Assembly (NCBI GenBank): GCA_037130755.1
Contig: JBAXSI010000010.1
Coordinates: forward strand, 16,598-80,597
Length of the DNA: 64,000 nucleotides
Source of the DNA: UBA10649 sp037130755
GTDB taxonomy: Bacteria > Actinomycetota > Actinomycetes > S36-B12
Direction of reading: 5' to 3'
A program made the translations under genes and the position numbers. Below, in pieces: positions 1 through 7,812 of this stretch; position 1 is the first letter of the stretch, and each line of letters starts with the position of its first letter. The notes beneath the pieces are model-generated. The model had not been told where the DNA came from, did no database searches, and saw only the letters and a list, made by a program, of their open reading frames with translations.

Positions 1-521
1 ACGAAGGGCACCTGGGTGACGTCGGCGAAGTTCTCGTGCAGGAGCAGGAAGCTTGCGTCGACCGGACGGTCGCCGGCGACAGTCGCCCAGTCGGCGTCGA
101 CCAGCCACGGCAGCTCGGGAAGCCGATGCAGTCGCGCGCGACCGGGCTCGCCGAACCAGGCCCAGACCAGGCCGTCGGACTCTCGGACCGGGTAGGCGTC
201 GACGAAGGCCCCGAGCGGCACGCGTGCCTGTGTGGGCACGCCGATGCACTGGCCGCCGGCGTCGTAGACGAAGCCGCACAGGCCGCAGCGGATGGTGTCG
301 CCCTGGACTGTTCCTGCGCTCAGCGGATAGGCGCGATGTGCGCATCGGTCCTCGAGTGCGACTGCCGTACCTGCGCTCGTGCGGAAGAGCACGACGGGTC
401 GGCCGACGGCGCGTACTGACGTGAGCGAGTTCGTGATGTCGGCGGAGCGGGCCACCGCGTACCAGCAGTCGGTGGGCACCACCACGGCTGCGGCCACTCG
501 TCCTTGGAATGACTGGGTCAT
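1..521 (-). CDS. Rieske-type ring-hydroxylating oxygenase alpha subunit, partial, atypical metal ligands
   Basis: The gene runs off the left edge; 173 N-terminal residues are visible. It starts at an ATG preceded by AAGGGAC, and ends the leftward catabolic operon 13 bases after the reductase gene. The N-terminus resembles VanA-like oxygenases: a Rieske domain with DRCAHRAYPLSAG followed by RCGLCGFVYD. Rieske oxygenases normally have C-x-H...C-x2-H; here the last His is Cys. Further on, HENFADVTQVPFV aligns with the mononuclear-iron motif (D-x2-H-x4-H of the family), with Gln where the first His is expected. Family knowledge says the alpha subunit takes electrons from the reductase next door and hydroxylates or demethylates an aromatic or alkyl substrate. 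Whether this version is an active oxygenase is uncertain. Confidence 0.75.
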   Translation of the reverse strand, partial: MTQSFQGRVAAAVVVPTDCWYAVARSADITNSLTSVRAVGRPVVLFRTSAGTAVALEDRCAHRAYPLSAGTVQGDTIRCGLCGFVYDAGGQCIGVPTQARVPLGAFVDAYPVRESDGLVWAWFGEPGRARLHRLPELPWLVDADWATVAGDRPVDASFLLLHENFADVTQVPF

Positions 522-534
522 GTTCCGTTGTCCC

Positions 535-1509
535 TTACAGGTCGATGACGAGTCGGTTGCCGCGGCATCGGGAGACGCAGACCATCATGGTCTCGTTCGA
601 GGCCTTCTCCGAATCACTGAGCACGACGTCGCGATGGTCGACCTCGCCTTCGATGATCTCGGTTTCACAGGTTCCGCACACACCCTCGTGGCAGGACCCG
701 AGCACCGGGATGCCCAACTCCTCGACGGCATGGAAGATGCTCTTGCCCGGTGGCACCGTCAGCGTCTGGCCCGAGCGGGCCAGCACCAGCTCGAACTCGG
801 TGTCCTGCGACTCGTCGAGCTCCTTGCCCTGGAAGCGCTCGAGATGCAGGGCACCCTCCGGCCACGCCTTGCAGGCGTCCTCGACGGCCTCGAGCAGCGG
901 CTCCGGCCCGCAGGTGTAGACCAAGGTGTCAGTCGCGGGAGTTCCGAGCAGCTCGACGATGCGCTTGCTGAGCGTCAACTCGACCTCGTCGCGCGGCAGC
1001 AGCAGCACCTTGTCGCCGTACTGGGCCAGCGCCGGCAGGAACGCCATCGAGGCACGTGATCGGCCGCCGTAGACCAGCCGCCAGTCCGCGCCGACCGCCT
1101 CGGCCTCCTCGATCATCGGCAGCATCGGGGTCACCCCGATCCCCCCGGCGATGAACAGGTACTTCGGCGACGAGACCAGCGGGAAGTGGTTGCGGGGCCC
1201 GCGCACGCGCACGCTGCTCCCGACGGCGAGGTTGTCGTGGATGAAGACCGAGCCGCCTCGGCTGTCCTCCGCGCGCAGTACGCCCACCTGCAGGCTCCGA
1301 CTGTCCGACGGCGAGGAGCACAGCGAGTACTGGCGCGTCAGGTTGTCGGTGAGTACCAGGTCGACGTGCGCCCCCGGAGTCCACGCAGGGAGTGTCTGGC
1401 CATCCGGGTGAGCGAGCGTGAGCACGACGACGTCTTCCGCGGCACGGTCGACCGCCGTGACGAGGAGGTCCGCCTCGTACTCCTTCAGCGTCGTGGAGGT
1501 TTCGGTCAT
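535..1509 (-). CDS. PDR/VanB-family oxidoreductase (FMN reductase with C-terminal 2Fe-2S ferredoxin domain)
   Basis: 324 residues, the normal size for phthalate dioxygenase reductase / VanB proteins. The order is FMN-binding barrel (RQYSLCSSP at about 70), NAD-binding domain (FIAGGIGVTPMLPM at about 120, YTCGPEPLL) and a C-terminal plant-type ferredoxin with GSCHEGVCGTCE and a later C (C-x4-C-x2-C...C). It passes electrons from NAD(P)H to an oxygenase. It lies between a P450 and a Rieske oxygenase gene, 2 bases after the P450 stop, so it may serve one or both. The ATG is chosen because it begins right after the P450 gene and matches family N-termini; longer readings in this frame run antiparallel through the P450 gene and are not credible. 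Confidence 0.9.
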   Translation of the reverse strand: MTETSTTLKEYEADLLVTAVDRAAEDVVVLTLAHPDGQTLPAWTPGAHVDLVLTDNLTRQYSLCSSPSDSRSLQVGVLRAEDSRGGSVFIHDNLAVGSSVRVRGPRNHFPLVSSPKYLFIAGGIGVTPMLPMIEEAEAVGADWRLVYGGRSRASMAFLPALAQYGDKVLLLPRDEVELTLSKRIVELLGTPATDTLVYTCGPEPLLEAVEDACKAWPEGALHLERFQGKELDESQDTEFELVLARSGQTLTVPPGKSIFHAVEELGIPVLGSCHEGVCGTCETEIIEGEVDHRDVVLSDSEKASNETMMVCVSRCRGNRLVIDL

Positions 1510-1511
1510 GC

Positions 1512-2771
1512 CTACTTCGCCTTGACCCGTACCGGGAAGCGCTTGACGCCATTGACGAAGTTGCTGCGTACGCGCTCGATCTCTCCGGTCTGCTCGATGG
1601 AGGCAAGCCGCGGAAGCAGCTCCTCGAACAGGATCCGGATCTCGAGGCGGGCGAGGTTGGCGCCAAGGCAGCTGTGCGGGCCCTTGCCGAAGGTCATGTG
1701 GTCGTTCGGGAACCGGGTGAGGTCCAAACCGTAGGGGTCGGTGAACTTGTCCTCGTCGTGATTGCCTGACGCGAACCACATGACGACCTTGTCGCCCTCC
1801 TTGATGGTCTTGCCGTGCAGCTCGACGTCCTTGGTGGCCGTGCGACGGAAGTGGTAGACCGGTGAGGCGTACCGGATGAGCTCCTCGACCATGATCTGCG
1901 ACTTGTCGAGGTTGTCGACGAAGTACTGCATCTGGTCGGGGTGCTCCATGAGCCCCTTCATCGACAAGGTGATCGCCTGTCGAGTCGTCTCGTTGCCTGC
2001 CACGACCAGCAGCAGGAAGTAGTTGTCGAAGTCGGTGTCGGTCAGCGGGACGCCGTCGTCGGGGAGGCGATTGACGATCTTGCTGACGAGGTCCTCGCCG
2101 TCGCCGCCCTTGCGCTGCTTGGCGAGCTCCCGGCCGTACTCGAAGATCTCCAGCGACACCGGGTTGCGGAACGGCAGGTGCTTGTAGTTCTGCGCCTCGT
2201 CGCTGTCGACCAGCACGTTCGATAGCTCCGGGTCGGAGAAGCCCACGATCGTGTTTCCCCACGTGATGAGCTGGGGGATCATGTCGTCGGGCACGTCGAG
2301 CAGTCGGGCGAGCACGTTGATCGGGAAGTCAGCAGCCAGGGCGTCGACGAAGTCAATGTCCTCACGTGCCAGGGCATCGTTGATCGAAACGCGGGCGAGG
2401 TCGCGAAGGAACTCCTCGTAGCGACGCAGCTGCGCAACGCTGAAGTCGCGCTGCAGGAGCTTGCGGAGGGCCTGGTGCCGAGAGCCGTCAGACTCGAGGA
2501 TGGACCTGCGCAAGTCCTGGAACTCGGCCGGCGGCTCCTCGAGGTTCACGAACTGCGTCGAGGTGAACGTCTCACCGTCCTTGTTGACCATTTCGATGTC
2601 GTTGTAGCGGGTCACCGACCAGAAGCCGTGGCCGTCGCTGTCGTTCTCGTCCTGCCAGTGCAGGGGGTCCTCTGCACGCAGCGTGTCGAACATGCCCCAC
2701 GCCTCGTTGTTGACGAAGTAGTCGAGATTGGTGAGGTCGACTTCGCTGAGCGGCACGGGCTTGTGGTTCAT
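1512..2771 (-). CDS. Cytochrome P450
   Basis: 419 residues, soluble bacterial P450 length. The I-helix oxygen-activation motif AGNETTR, the K-helix EELIRY (E-x-x-R) and the heme-cysteine signature FGKGPHSCLGANLARLE are all intact. It should hydroxylate or dealkylate a substrate using electrons from a ferredoxin-type donor; the PDR-family reductase encoded immediately downstream carries its own 2Fe-2S domain and is the obvious candidate partner. ATG start with GAGGAGA 8 bases upstream. It is the fifth gene of the leftward operon. It is clearly related to the other P450 at 10959-12194 (same I-helix motif, similar EExIRYA and heme loop), which suggests paralogy within the island. The substrate is unknown. 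Confidence 0.93.
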   Translation of the reverse strand: MNHKPVPLSEVDLTNLDYFVNNEAWGMFDTLRAEDPLHWQDENDSDGHGFWSVTRYNDIEMVNKDGETFTSTQFVNLEEPPAEFQDLRRSILESDGSRHQALRKLLQRDFSVAQLRRYEEFLRDLARVSINDALAREDIDFVDALAADFPINVLARLLDVPDDMIPQLITWGNTIVGFSDPELSNVLVDSDEAQNYKHLPFRNPVSLEIFEYGRELAKQRKGGDGEDLVSKIVNRLPDDGVPLTDTDFDNYFLLLVVAGNETTRQAITLSMKGLMEHPDQMQYFVDNLDKSQIMVEELIRYASPVYHFRRTATKDVELHGKTIKEGDKVVMWFASGNHDEDKFTDPYGLDLTRFPNDHMTFGKGPHSCLGANLARLEIRILFEELLPRLASIEQTGEIERVRSNFVNGVKRFPVRVKAK

Positions 2772-2809
2772 GTTCTTCTCCTCGGTGTTCAGGGCGTCTG
2801 TTGGGGAGC

Positions 2810-3619
2810 TCAGATGGCTTGCGAGTTGTCGGTCAGCAGGATGCCGCCGTTGAAGGTGGTGCCGACCTCGCAGAAGTAGCCGGCGATGATCTCGTCGACG
2901 GGAAGCAGCGATGCGGGCTCGTCCCACGGCGAGTCGAACAGGCTCAGTTCGGCGTCGCCGATCCACGGCTGGCCGAGGTCGAGATCGACGCCGCCCATCG
3001 TCACGACCTGGTTCATCGACATGCCTGCGCCCGGGACGAGGGAGGGCATGACGCGGTGGTGGAGCATCTTGTGGCCGTTGACGAAGCCGTTGCCGGGCGC
3101 AGGCTCGCGCAGTGTGACCTTGGCGGTCGCGAGCCGGTGGTCGTACGCGGCCAGTGACGCACCGAAAGTGCCGCCGGGAGCGATCCGCGCGGTGGCCTTC
3201 CCACGGGTGTAGGGCCGGGTGACATATGCGCTGCCGAGCTTCTTCGGGTAGCCCTGGAACCAGCCGCGCGCGATGGCGAAGTCAGTGGTGACCCAGATGA
3301 GGACGCATCGGCTGTACGTGACGCCCTGGTACTTGCATCGCACCACGACGAACGCCTCGAGGTACTGGGACTTGATGGGGTCGAGCAGTTCCTCGAACGA
3401 ACTGCTGCAGGACTGCCAGTCCGCCCAGATGAAGGCGACGGCACCGGGGTCCTCGTCGGCCAGCTCGACGTCGGGCGGGAGGATGGCGCGGACGTTGGCG
3501 GGATCGGTTCGGTATTCGACCGTGAGCAGGGTGCCGGAGTAATGCCAGGGCATGTCCGGGATGACGGCACTGCGCCCGCTCTGCGTGTACGGCGGAAGGA
3601 AGCCCTGCGAGCTCGTCAC
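2810..3619 (-). CDS. Acetoacetate decarboxylase family protein
   Basis: 269 residues. The family's Schiff-base lysine motif is present as GYPKKLGSAY (lysines 126-127), as is the upstream acidic residue in QYLEAFV (Glu88). The active acetoacetate decarboxylase uses this lysine to form an imine with a beta-keto acid. GTG start overlapping the stop of the FAH-family gene (GTGA), which implies translational coupling. In a meta-cleavage operon such a protein could decarboxylate or hydrolyse a 2-oxo or beta-keto acid produced after ring opening; that role is inferred. Related proteins in the superfamily have other activities (aldolase-dehydratase, hydrolase), so decarboxylation is not certain. Confidence 0.85.
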   Translation of the reverse strand: MTSSQGFLPPYTQSGRSAVIPDMPWHYSGTLLTVEYRTDPANVRAILPPDVELADEDPGAVAFIWADWQSCSSSFEELLDPIKSQYLEAFVVVRCKYQGVTYSRCVLIWVTTDFAIARGWFQGYPKKLGSAYVTRPYTRGKATARIAPGGTFGASLAAYDHRLATAKVTLREPAPGNGFVNGHKMLHHRVMPSLVPGAGMSMNQVVTMGGVDLDLGQPWIGDAELSLFDSPWDEPASLLPVDEIIAGYFCEVGTTFNGGILLTDNSQAI

Positions 3620-4494
3620 TTCTTCTCCTCGACGGTCGACGGGTAGAGGTCCTTGCTCGGAGTGCGGATGCCGCGGAACTCCCAGTCGCCTCCCATAGCG
3701 GTGGAGATGACCTCCTCGCTCTCGGTCGGCTGGGCGCCGCAGTCGTCGCGGATGGCAACCGGCCCCTGCACGATCGTGTTGCTCAGGGTGCCGAGGCCCT
3801 CGACTTCCACCTCCACGACATCGCCCGGGTAGACGGTGCGCGAGAACGCCGGGGTGCCGGAGAACAGGATGTCGCCAGGCACCAGCGTGATCGTCCGAGC
3901 GATGTCGGCCACCAGGTAGTGCATGTCCCACTCCATCTCGGCCGTCGTGGAATCCTGCTTCACGACCCCGTTCACCCGCGTCTGGATCCCCTTGTCGCGG
4001 AAGTCCCAGCCGGTGACAAGTCCCGGTCCGATGGGCGCAAGGGTGTCTGATCCCTTGACGCGCAGCATCGACCCGGCGTCGGTGTCGCGGAAGTCGTGCA
4101 GCCCGTAGTCGTTGCCCACGGTGTAGCCCGCGATGTAGTCGCCGGCCTCCTCGGGCGAGACGTTGCGACAGGTGCGGCCGATCACGATGACGATCTCGCC
4201 CTCGTAGTTCAGCCAATTGCACCGCTCCGGCCGCACCACGGCGCCCTTGTGCGAGTTGAGTGCCGTGATCGGCTTGTGGAAGTACGTCGGCGCGGGCGGC
4301 AGCTTCGTCATGAACTCCTGGGTGCGGGAGTCGTAGTTCAGGTGCACCGCGATGATCTTCGTCGGCTCGCACGGCGGCAGGTGGATGGCGTCGTCGATGC
4401 CCACGATGCGGCCATCCGGCGCCACCAGCTCGTCGCCATGGCGCACGACCTGGACGGGAGCACCCTCCAGCAGGATGCGGCGGTAGTCGGTCAT
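3616..4494 (-). CDS. Fumarylacetoacetate hydrolase (FAH) family protein
   Basis: 292 residues with the C-terminal FAH fold: LNYEGEIVIVIGR carries the metal-binding E-x-E, followed by GNDYGLHDFRD and the conserved end GDILFSGTPAFSR. In homoprotocatechuate catabolism, FAH-family HpaG enzymes isomerise and decarboxylate the ring-opened diacid; other members hydrate 2-oxopentenoates. Position between a LigB-type dioxygenase and a decarboxylase-like gene supports a job in ring-fission product processing. The ATG start overlaps the dioxygenase stop as ATGA, and its own stop overlaps the next start. A longer reading upstream (16 extra residues) has no ribosome site and is rejected. Confidence 0.87.
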   Translation of the reverse strand: MTDYRRILLEGAPVQVVRHGDELVAPDGRIVGIDDAIHLPPCEPTKIIAVHLNYDSRTQEFMTKLPPAPTYFHKPITALNSHKGAVVRPERCNWLNYEGEIVIVIGRTCRNVSPEEAGDYIAGYTVGNDYGLHDFRDTDAGSMLRVKGSDTLAPIGPGLVTGWDFRDKGIQTRVNGVVKQDSTTAEMEWDMHYLVADIARTITLVPGDILFSGTPAFSRTVYPGDVVEVEVEGLGTLSNTIVQGPVAIRDDCGAQPTESEEVISTAMGGDWEFRGIRTPSKDLYPSTVEEKK

Positions 4495-5396
4495 ACAGCT
4501 ACCCCCGAATGGGACCAACCTGTGCTCGGCCGGTCGAACCACACGTGCACCTGGCTGGTGCCGACGGAGTTCTCGTAGTCGCTGATCTGGACACCCGGTG
4601 CGCAGAAATCCTGCTCGCCGAGCGCCGCGGCCATCATGAGGTAGTGGGCGAACTTGCCCTCGGGCCGGACCGTGAGGAAGTCGTCCATCGTCTCCAGCAC
4701 TCGGTCATGCCGGCCCTCGGCAAACCAAGCGAGTCGCTCGTAGTCCATCTCGCGGGCCTTGTCGCTGACGATGTACTTCGGGTCTGATCGCTCCACCTCA
4801 GGGTTCAGCCGGATCTCACGCAATCCGTAGAACGTATGGGACAGCGAGCCGGTCGCGATGATGATGACCTTCCGATCCACGTCCGCGATCGCCTTTCCGA
4901 TGGCCCGGCCGACCCTGAGGTAGTCCTCGGTGTCGGCGGTCTGGCACACGCTCATCGAGAGCCAGCGCTTGTCGAGCCCCTTGCCGAGGTAGGACCACAG
5001 GTTGACAGAGGGGTAGTAGAGCGGAAGGTACTCATCGTCGATCGGTGTGATCCAGGTGCCGACCTCGTCTGCATGCGAGGCGATGGCATGCGCGAACTCC
5101 GCGTCGCCTTCCCACTCGTAGGGAATCTTGCTCATGCCGCGCGGCAGTTCCTCGGCGGTGAAAAAGCCCTTGCGATGCGCGTGCGCCGTAACGACAAACT
5201 CCACCGTCGTGAACCAGTGCGAGTCGAGCACCACGACCGTGTCGTAGTCCAGGGTCTCGAAGACGTCCTTGCGCAGCTGGTTCAGCGACGTGACCAGCGA
5301 GAGCTCGTTGCCCTCGTTCAACTCGCGGCGGGTGGTCTCGGGCAGCATGATCGTCGGGACATGCGACAGCAGCCCGGCGGCGACGAACTCTCCCAT
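4491..5396 (-). CDS. Class III (LigB-type) extradiol ring-cleavage dioxygenase, homoprotocatechuate 2,3-dioxygenase-like
   Basis: 301 residues. The ferrous-iron ligands and catalytic base of the LigB superfamily are where expected: His12 in LLSHVPT, His60 in LDSHWFTT and the GSLSHTF histidine. The overall plan resembles HpaD of the 4-hydroxyphenylacetate pathway, which opens 3,4-dihydroxyphenylacetate next to the diol to give a semialdehyde. It lies 2 bases downstream of an HpaE-like dehydrogenase gene, the enzyme that would use that semialdehyde. The substrate could be another catechol with a side chain; the hydroxylase genes typical of hpaBC are not in the window. Confidence 0.88.
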   Translation of the reverse strand: MGEFVAAGLLSHVPTIMLPETTRRELNEGNELSLVTSLNQLRKDVFETLDYDTVVVLDSHWFTTVEFVVTAHAHRKGFFTAEELPRGMSKIPYEWEGDAEFAHAIASHADEVGTWITPIDDEYLPLYYPSVNLWSYLGKGLDKRWLSMSVCQTADTEDYLRVGRAIGKAIADVDRKVIIIATGSLSHTFYGLREIRLNPEVERSDPKYIVSDKAREMDYERLAWFAEGRHDRVLETMDDFLTVRPEGKFAHYLMMAAALGEQDFCAPGVQISDYENSVGTSQVHVWFDRPSTGWSHSGVAV

Positions 5397-5398
5397 TG

Positions 5399-6862
5399 CT
5401 ATTCCTTCCAGCCGTTAGGCGCATAGACGGTGTTCTTGACGTCTGCATAGAAGTCGAAGGACCACAGGCCGCCCTCGCGGCCGACGCCCGACTTCTTCGA
5501 GCCACCGAACGGGGCCCCAAGGTCGCGTACGAAGAAGCAGTTCACCCAGATCGTCCCGGCGACGAGGTGCTTGGTGAACGCCTCAGCGCGCGGACGGCTG
5601 CCCGTCACGACGCACGCGGCCAGGCCGAACTCGGTGCCGTTGGCCAGTGCCAGCCCCTCCTCGTCGGTGCCGAACGTCTGCATGGTGAGGACCGGTCCGA
5701 AGACCTCCTGCGTGAGGATCTCGCTGCCCGTCTGTGCATCCCGGATCAGCGTGGGCTTGTAGTAATGCGTTCCGAGTTCGGTGTTGGCCTCGCCGCCGTA
5801 CACGATGGTGGCACCGTCGGCTCGCGCCCGATCGACGAAGCCCTGCACCCTCTCGATGTGCTTGAGATGGATGTTGGGCCCGATCTGGGTCTCCTCGTCG
5901 CGCGGGTCGCCCTGTCGGATCTGCGCCGCACGCTCGGCGAAGCGCGCCGCGAATGCATCCGCGATGCCGTCCTGTACGAGCAGTCGAGTGCCGGCAAGGC
6001 AGACCTGACCGGCGTTGTCGTACTGCTCGATCGCGAGGTCGATCGCGAGGTCGAGGTCGGCGTCGTCGAGGATCACGGTCGGACTCTTGCCACCCAATTC
6101 GAACGAGCAGGGGATCAGGTTCTCTGCCGCCGCACGGGCGATGACCTTGGCGGTCGGCACCGATCCGGTGAAGCAGATCCGCGACACGTCGGGGTTCAGC
6201 GTGAGCGGGGCACCTGCCTCGGCGCCGAGTCCCTGAACCACGTTGAAGACGCCGGCCGGCAGGCCTGCCTCGTGGGCCAGGTCGGCGAAGTACGAGGCGG
6301 TGAGCGGTGCCCACTCGGGTGGCTTGAGGACGACGGTGTCGCCCGACGCGAGCGCCGGGCCGATGCGCCAGGTGGCCAGCATGAGCGGGGCATTCCACGG
6401 CGTGATGACGACGGCCACACCGGACGGGTCCCACGAGACCACGTTGTCGTGGTCACGGGTCTGCCACACCGGATGGTGGAGCTTGTCGACCGCGTAGTCG
6501 GCGAAGAAGCGGATGTTCATCGCGACGCGTGGCATGACGCCGCGGCGGTGCGAACGCAGGAGGGATCCGTTGTCGTGCGTCTCGATCTGCGAGAGCTCCT
6601 CGATGTGGGCCTCGATGTTGTCAGCGACGCGGTGGAGGATCTCCTGGCGCTCCACCGGCGACATCCGAGCCCATCCAGGAAACGCGGCCTTGGCTGCCGC
6701 AACTGCGGCGTCGGCTTCAGCCTGACCGCCGCGGCTGACCAGCCCCAGTACGGACCCGTCGACAGGGGAGACAGTCTCGAAGGTGCTGGTCGAGGCCACC
6801 CGCTGGCCACCGATCCAGTGGCGCGTGTCCACGTCGACACCTGCCACGGCAATCGTCGTCAT
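5399..6862 (-). CDS. Aldehyde dehydrogenase, 5-carboxymethyl-2-hydroxymuconate semialdehyde dehydrogenase-like
   Basis: 487 residues, standard ALDH length. The catalytic glutamate loop FELGGKSP and nucleophile GQVCLAGTR are intact, with PWNAP at the cofactor site. The N-terminal and active-site wording and its place directly before the extradiol dioxygenase gene fit an HpaE-like NAD-dependent oxidation of a ring-fission semialdehyde. It is the first gene of a seven-gene leftward operon with 2-3 base spacings and ATGA/GTGA overlaps. AAGGAG lies 6 bases before the ATG. A probable promoter with a palindrome inside the spacer lies at 6926-6954. Confidence 0.9.
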   Translation of the reverse strand: MTTIAVAGVDVDTRHWIGGQRVASTSTFETVSPVDGSVLGLVSRGGQAEADAAVAAAKAAFPGWARMSPVERQEILHRVADNIEAHIEELSQIETHDNGSLLRSHRRGVMPRVAMNIRFFADYAVDKLHHPVWQTRDHDNVVSWDPSGVAVVITPWNAPLMLATWRIGPALASGDTVVLKPPEWAPLTASYFADLAHEAGLPAGVFNVVQGLGAEAGAPLTLNPDVSRICFTGSVPTAKVIARAAAENLIPCSFELGGKSPTVILDDADLDLAIDLAIEQYDNAGQVCLAGTRLLVQDGIADAFAARFAERAAQIRQGDPRDEETQIGPNIHLKHIERVQGFVDRARADGATIVYGGEANTELGTHYYKPTLIRDAQTGSEILTQEVFGPVLTMQTFGTDEEGLALANGTEFGLAACVVTGSRPRAEAFTKHLVAGTIWVNCFFVRDLGAPFGGSKKSGVGREGGLWSFDFYADVKNTVYAPNGWKE

Positions 6863-6925
6863 CAGGCTCCTTGCTGAAGGGGAGTCGGTGCGTCAGAGGG
6901 GGTTGCCGTCGCGCGGCGTCGCGTC

Positions 6926-6954
6926 AGCATAGATTGTTCGGGTCCGAACGGAAA
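6926..6954 (-). promoter_or_regulatory. Promoter with spacer-embedded palindrome (candidate operator) for the ring-cleavage operon
   Basis: Reading leftward, TTTCCG (6954-6949) and TATGCT (6931-6926) are 17 bases apart, like sigma70-type -35 and -10 elements. The palindrome GTTCGGgtCCGAAC (6936-6949) fills the spacer, the usual place for a repressor operator. The implied transcript has a leader of roughly 55-60 bases. No experimental support; the cognate regulator is not identified. Confidence 0.5.
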
Positions 6955-6972
6955 GCCCTCCCAGCAATATTT

Positions 6973-7680
6973 TCAGGCGCTGTTGGCGACCTGGTCGAGG
7001 AAGGCGTCGACGAGCCGATGGGCGCGCTCGGCGGCGTCCTCCTGCTCGGCGAGCACGTGCTGATAGAGGATGTCGGGGTCCTGCCCATCGGCTGCGACCA
7101 GCTCGCGCCCACCGTTGCCGTACCAGCCCTGCAGCCCGTACGGGGTCAGCTCGGGATGGAATTGCACGCCAAGGTTCCGTCGAAGGATGAATGCCTGTGA
7201 GGCGAAGGAGTTGCGGGCGATCTCGTGCGCGTCCGGGGGCACTTGCCAGCGGTCGTAGTGGAACTGGAACCACGGACCGGAACTGACGATGTCCGGGAAC
7301 TGGGTCCAGATGGATGCCCAGCCGATCTCGGCACGCGGAGCCGGCGCAACGGAGCCGCCATGGGCCCGCGCGAGCAGTTGACCGCCGAAACAGATGCCGA
7401 ACACCGGGACGCCTGCGTCGTCGGCTCGCTTGAGCCACTCCAGTTCGGGAACCAGCCAGTTGCCGATCGTCGCGTCGTCCCAGGCACCCCATGGTGATCC
7501 CATGGGCACCAGCGCGTCGAAGTCCGTCGGGTCAGGGAAGTCGAAGGACACGTTCGGGGTGCTGAACTTCTCCGCCGGGACGATCAACTGCTCGACGACC
7601 TCATAGCCACGGTGCGCGAATCGCTCGGCGATCGGGCCGGCAGGACTGAGGTGGTCGTGCTGGAGAATCAGGACGCGCAT
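6973..7680 (-). CDS. Class I glutamine amidotransferase-like protein (candidate gamma-glutamyl amide hydrolase)
   Basis: 235 residues forming a complete single-domain class I GATase. The nucleophile elbow is FGICFGGQ (Cys97) and the His-Glu pair is GVQFHPE. There is no synthase domain, so it should act as a free hydrolase. It diverges from a glutamine-synthetase-like gene at 7813. In PuuA/PuuD, TdnQ/TdnT and similar systems a GS-like ligase attaches glutamate to an amine and a GATase-like protein removes it, so a gamma-glutamyl hydrolase role is inferred. The ATG at 7680 is preferred (MRVLILQHD matches family starts); an upstream in-frame extension of 31 residues reaches into the divergent promoter region. 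Confidence 0.85.
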   Translation of the reverse strand: MRVLILQHDHLSPAGPIAERFAHRGYEVVEQLIVPAEKFSTPNVSFDFPDPTDFDALVPMGSPWGAWDDATIGNWLVPELEWLKRADDAGVPVFGICFGGQLLARAHGGSVAPAPRAEIGWASIWTQFPDIVSSGPWFQFHYDRWQVPPDAHEIARNSFASQAFILRRNLGVQFHPELTPYGLQGWYGNGGRELVAADGQDPDILYQHVLAEQEDAAERAHRLVDAFLDQVANSA

Positions 7681-7755
7681 GGACTGCTCATCTCGTGGCC
7701 AGATTTGCGTGACGAATCGGTGGACGGCGCATCCTAACTCTGTAATCATGTGGGC

Positions 7756-7769
7756 CCGAACGATTTCGG
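7756..7769. promoter_or_regulatory. Inverted repeat in the divergent intergenic region between the GATase-like and GS-like genes
   Basis: CCGAA-cgat-TTCGG lies in the 132-base divergent gap. Its CCCGAAC half resembles the half-site of the palindrome at 6936-6949. It may be a binding site controlling one or both genes. Only the symmetry is visible in the sequence. Confidence 0.3.
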
Positions 7770-7812
7770 TCACATTCCCTCATCCACGTGGTTCTACTGA
7801 AGGAGTTGTTGG

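Noticed and set aside
535..2262. Extended 575-residue reading of the reductase
   Set aside because: The extra N-terminal 250 residues are a shadow of the P450 gene; the ATG at 1509 matches the reductase family.
5396..6877. 493-residue frame antisense to the HpaE-like gene
   Set aside because: The minus-strand frame has full ALDH motifs, while this frame has none.
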